Origin: Pseudomonadota bacterium
GTDB lineage: Bacteria; Desulfobacterota; DSM-4660; Desulfatiglandales; B25-G16
Assembly (NCBI GenBank): GCA_030633645.1
Contig: DAOVRY010000085.1
Location: 1 to 5,438, forward strand
Length of the DNA: 5,438 nucleotides
Reading direction: 5' to 3'
How positions within the stretch are numbered: position 1 is the stretch's first letter; each line of letters starts with the position of its first letter. Below the pieces are notes generated by a model. The model saw only the letters and a list, made by a program, of their open reading frames with translations. It was not told where the DNA came from and made no database searches. The position numbers and the translations under genes are program-made. This document shows positions 5,259 to 5,438 of this stretch, one piece after another.

Positions 5259-5272
5259 ATGCCAATTGGCAT
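5259..5272. promoter_or_regulatory. Perfect 14-bp palindrome upstream of the tat genes
   Basis: ATGCCAATTGGCAT is perfectly self-complementary and sits about 50 bases after the stop of the truncated right-end gene. On the plus strand it is followed by CTTCTTTT, giving a weak terminator-like shape (5-bp stem, 4-base loop). On the minus strand A residues follow instead. An operator for the downstream tat transcript is the more attractive reading, but no regulator is known. Confidence 0.35.
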
Positions 5273-5319
5273 CTTCTTTTATGTTTAACAGCACACAACA
5301 GATCACGGAAAACAAGCGA

Positions 5320-5438
5320 TCACAATTTGAGAATCATTGCAACCTCATCGCAATCAGGAAATCGCGGGCATTTAATGCAATCGGCCCAGATCTTGTGAGG
5401 CAGTGTCGATTTTTCCACCTGTCTAAAACTGAAGCGGG
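5320..5438 (-). CDS. C-terminal fragment of a cysteine-motif protein, truncated by the window edge
   Basis: A minus-strand frame enters from beyond the right edge and runs 38 codons to TGA (5320-5322). The visible C-terminus contains WADCIKCPRFPDCDE, a C-x2-C-x5-C cluster followed by a short hydrophobic end (VAMILKL). This resembles a metal-binding knuckle or the cysteine tail of small hypothetical proteins; I cannot name a family. Support comes from the cysteine cluster, the natural-looking composition, and the orientation shared with all solid genes here. The antisense plus-strand frame (ATG 5281, open to the edge) is less protein-like and lacks a ribosome site. The true start and length cannot be seen, though an in-frame GTG at 5416-5418 could start a very short version. 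Confidence 0.45.
   Translation of the reverse strand, partial: RFSFRQVEKSTLPHKIWADCIKCPRFPDCDEVAMILKL

Noticed and set aside
5281..5438. Plus-strand frame from an ATG at 5281, open to the right edge
   Set aside because: There is no ribosome site, the composition is unremarkable, and it lies antisense to a frame with a cysteine cluster in the prevailing gene orientation.
1..5438. CRISPR array, insertion sequence, tRNA or rRNA
   Set aside because: No regularly spaced repeats, transposase-like translation, terminal inverted repeats or RNA-gene signatures were seen.

Overview
The window looks like a chromosomal stretch from a Gram-negative, non-enteric bacterium. Desulfobacterota (the former Deltaproteobacteria) is my best guess. 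It rests on the GAF-bearing PilB/GspE-type ATPase, the zinc-ribbon plus PilZ proteins, a two-gene tatA-tatC cluster with a TatA/TatB-like subunit, mid-range GC, and intergenic DNA with short degenerate tandem repeats. The lineage is an inference; no RNA marker gene is present. All five convincing genes lie on the minus strand, so the text follows them from high to low coordinates.

Right end (4953-5438): a truncated cysteine-motif reading frame enters from beyond the window (5320-5438). It is followed by a region with two short palindromes and a 56-codon reading frame (4967-5137) that ends 14 bases before tatA and looks coding by composition. Next comes the Tat export cluster: tatA (4620-4952) and tatC (3884-4630), overlapping by 11 bases. 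Together they would form the translocase for folded, twin-arginine-tagged proteins in the inner membrane. No separate tatB is in view.

Middle (1364-3883): after an intergenic region with candidate promoters lies a large AAA-type secretion/pilus ATPase of the GspE/PilB family. It has an N-terminal GAF sensor domain, a diverged GspE_N (MshEN-like) domain, and a complete catalytic domain with a tetracysteine zinc site. It would power a type IV pilus or type II secretion assembly platform, whose other genes are not in the window.

Left end (1-1363): a 317-base gap holds a doubtful short plus-strand reading frame. It is followed by two closely spaced small genes: a 73-residue double-CxxC zinc-ribbon protein and a zinc-ribbon/PilZ protein with an intact c-di-GMP-binding signature. 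The last 317 bases (1-317) have no convincing gene. They contain short tandem repeats, a 12-bp palindrome within promoter-like sequence, and two adjacent hairpins. The working idea, an inference, is that the ATPase and the PilZ protein form a second-messenger-controlled surface-appendage or secretion module, with the Tat cluster a housekeeping neighbour.
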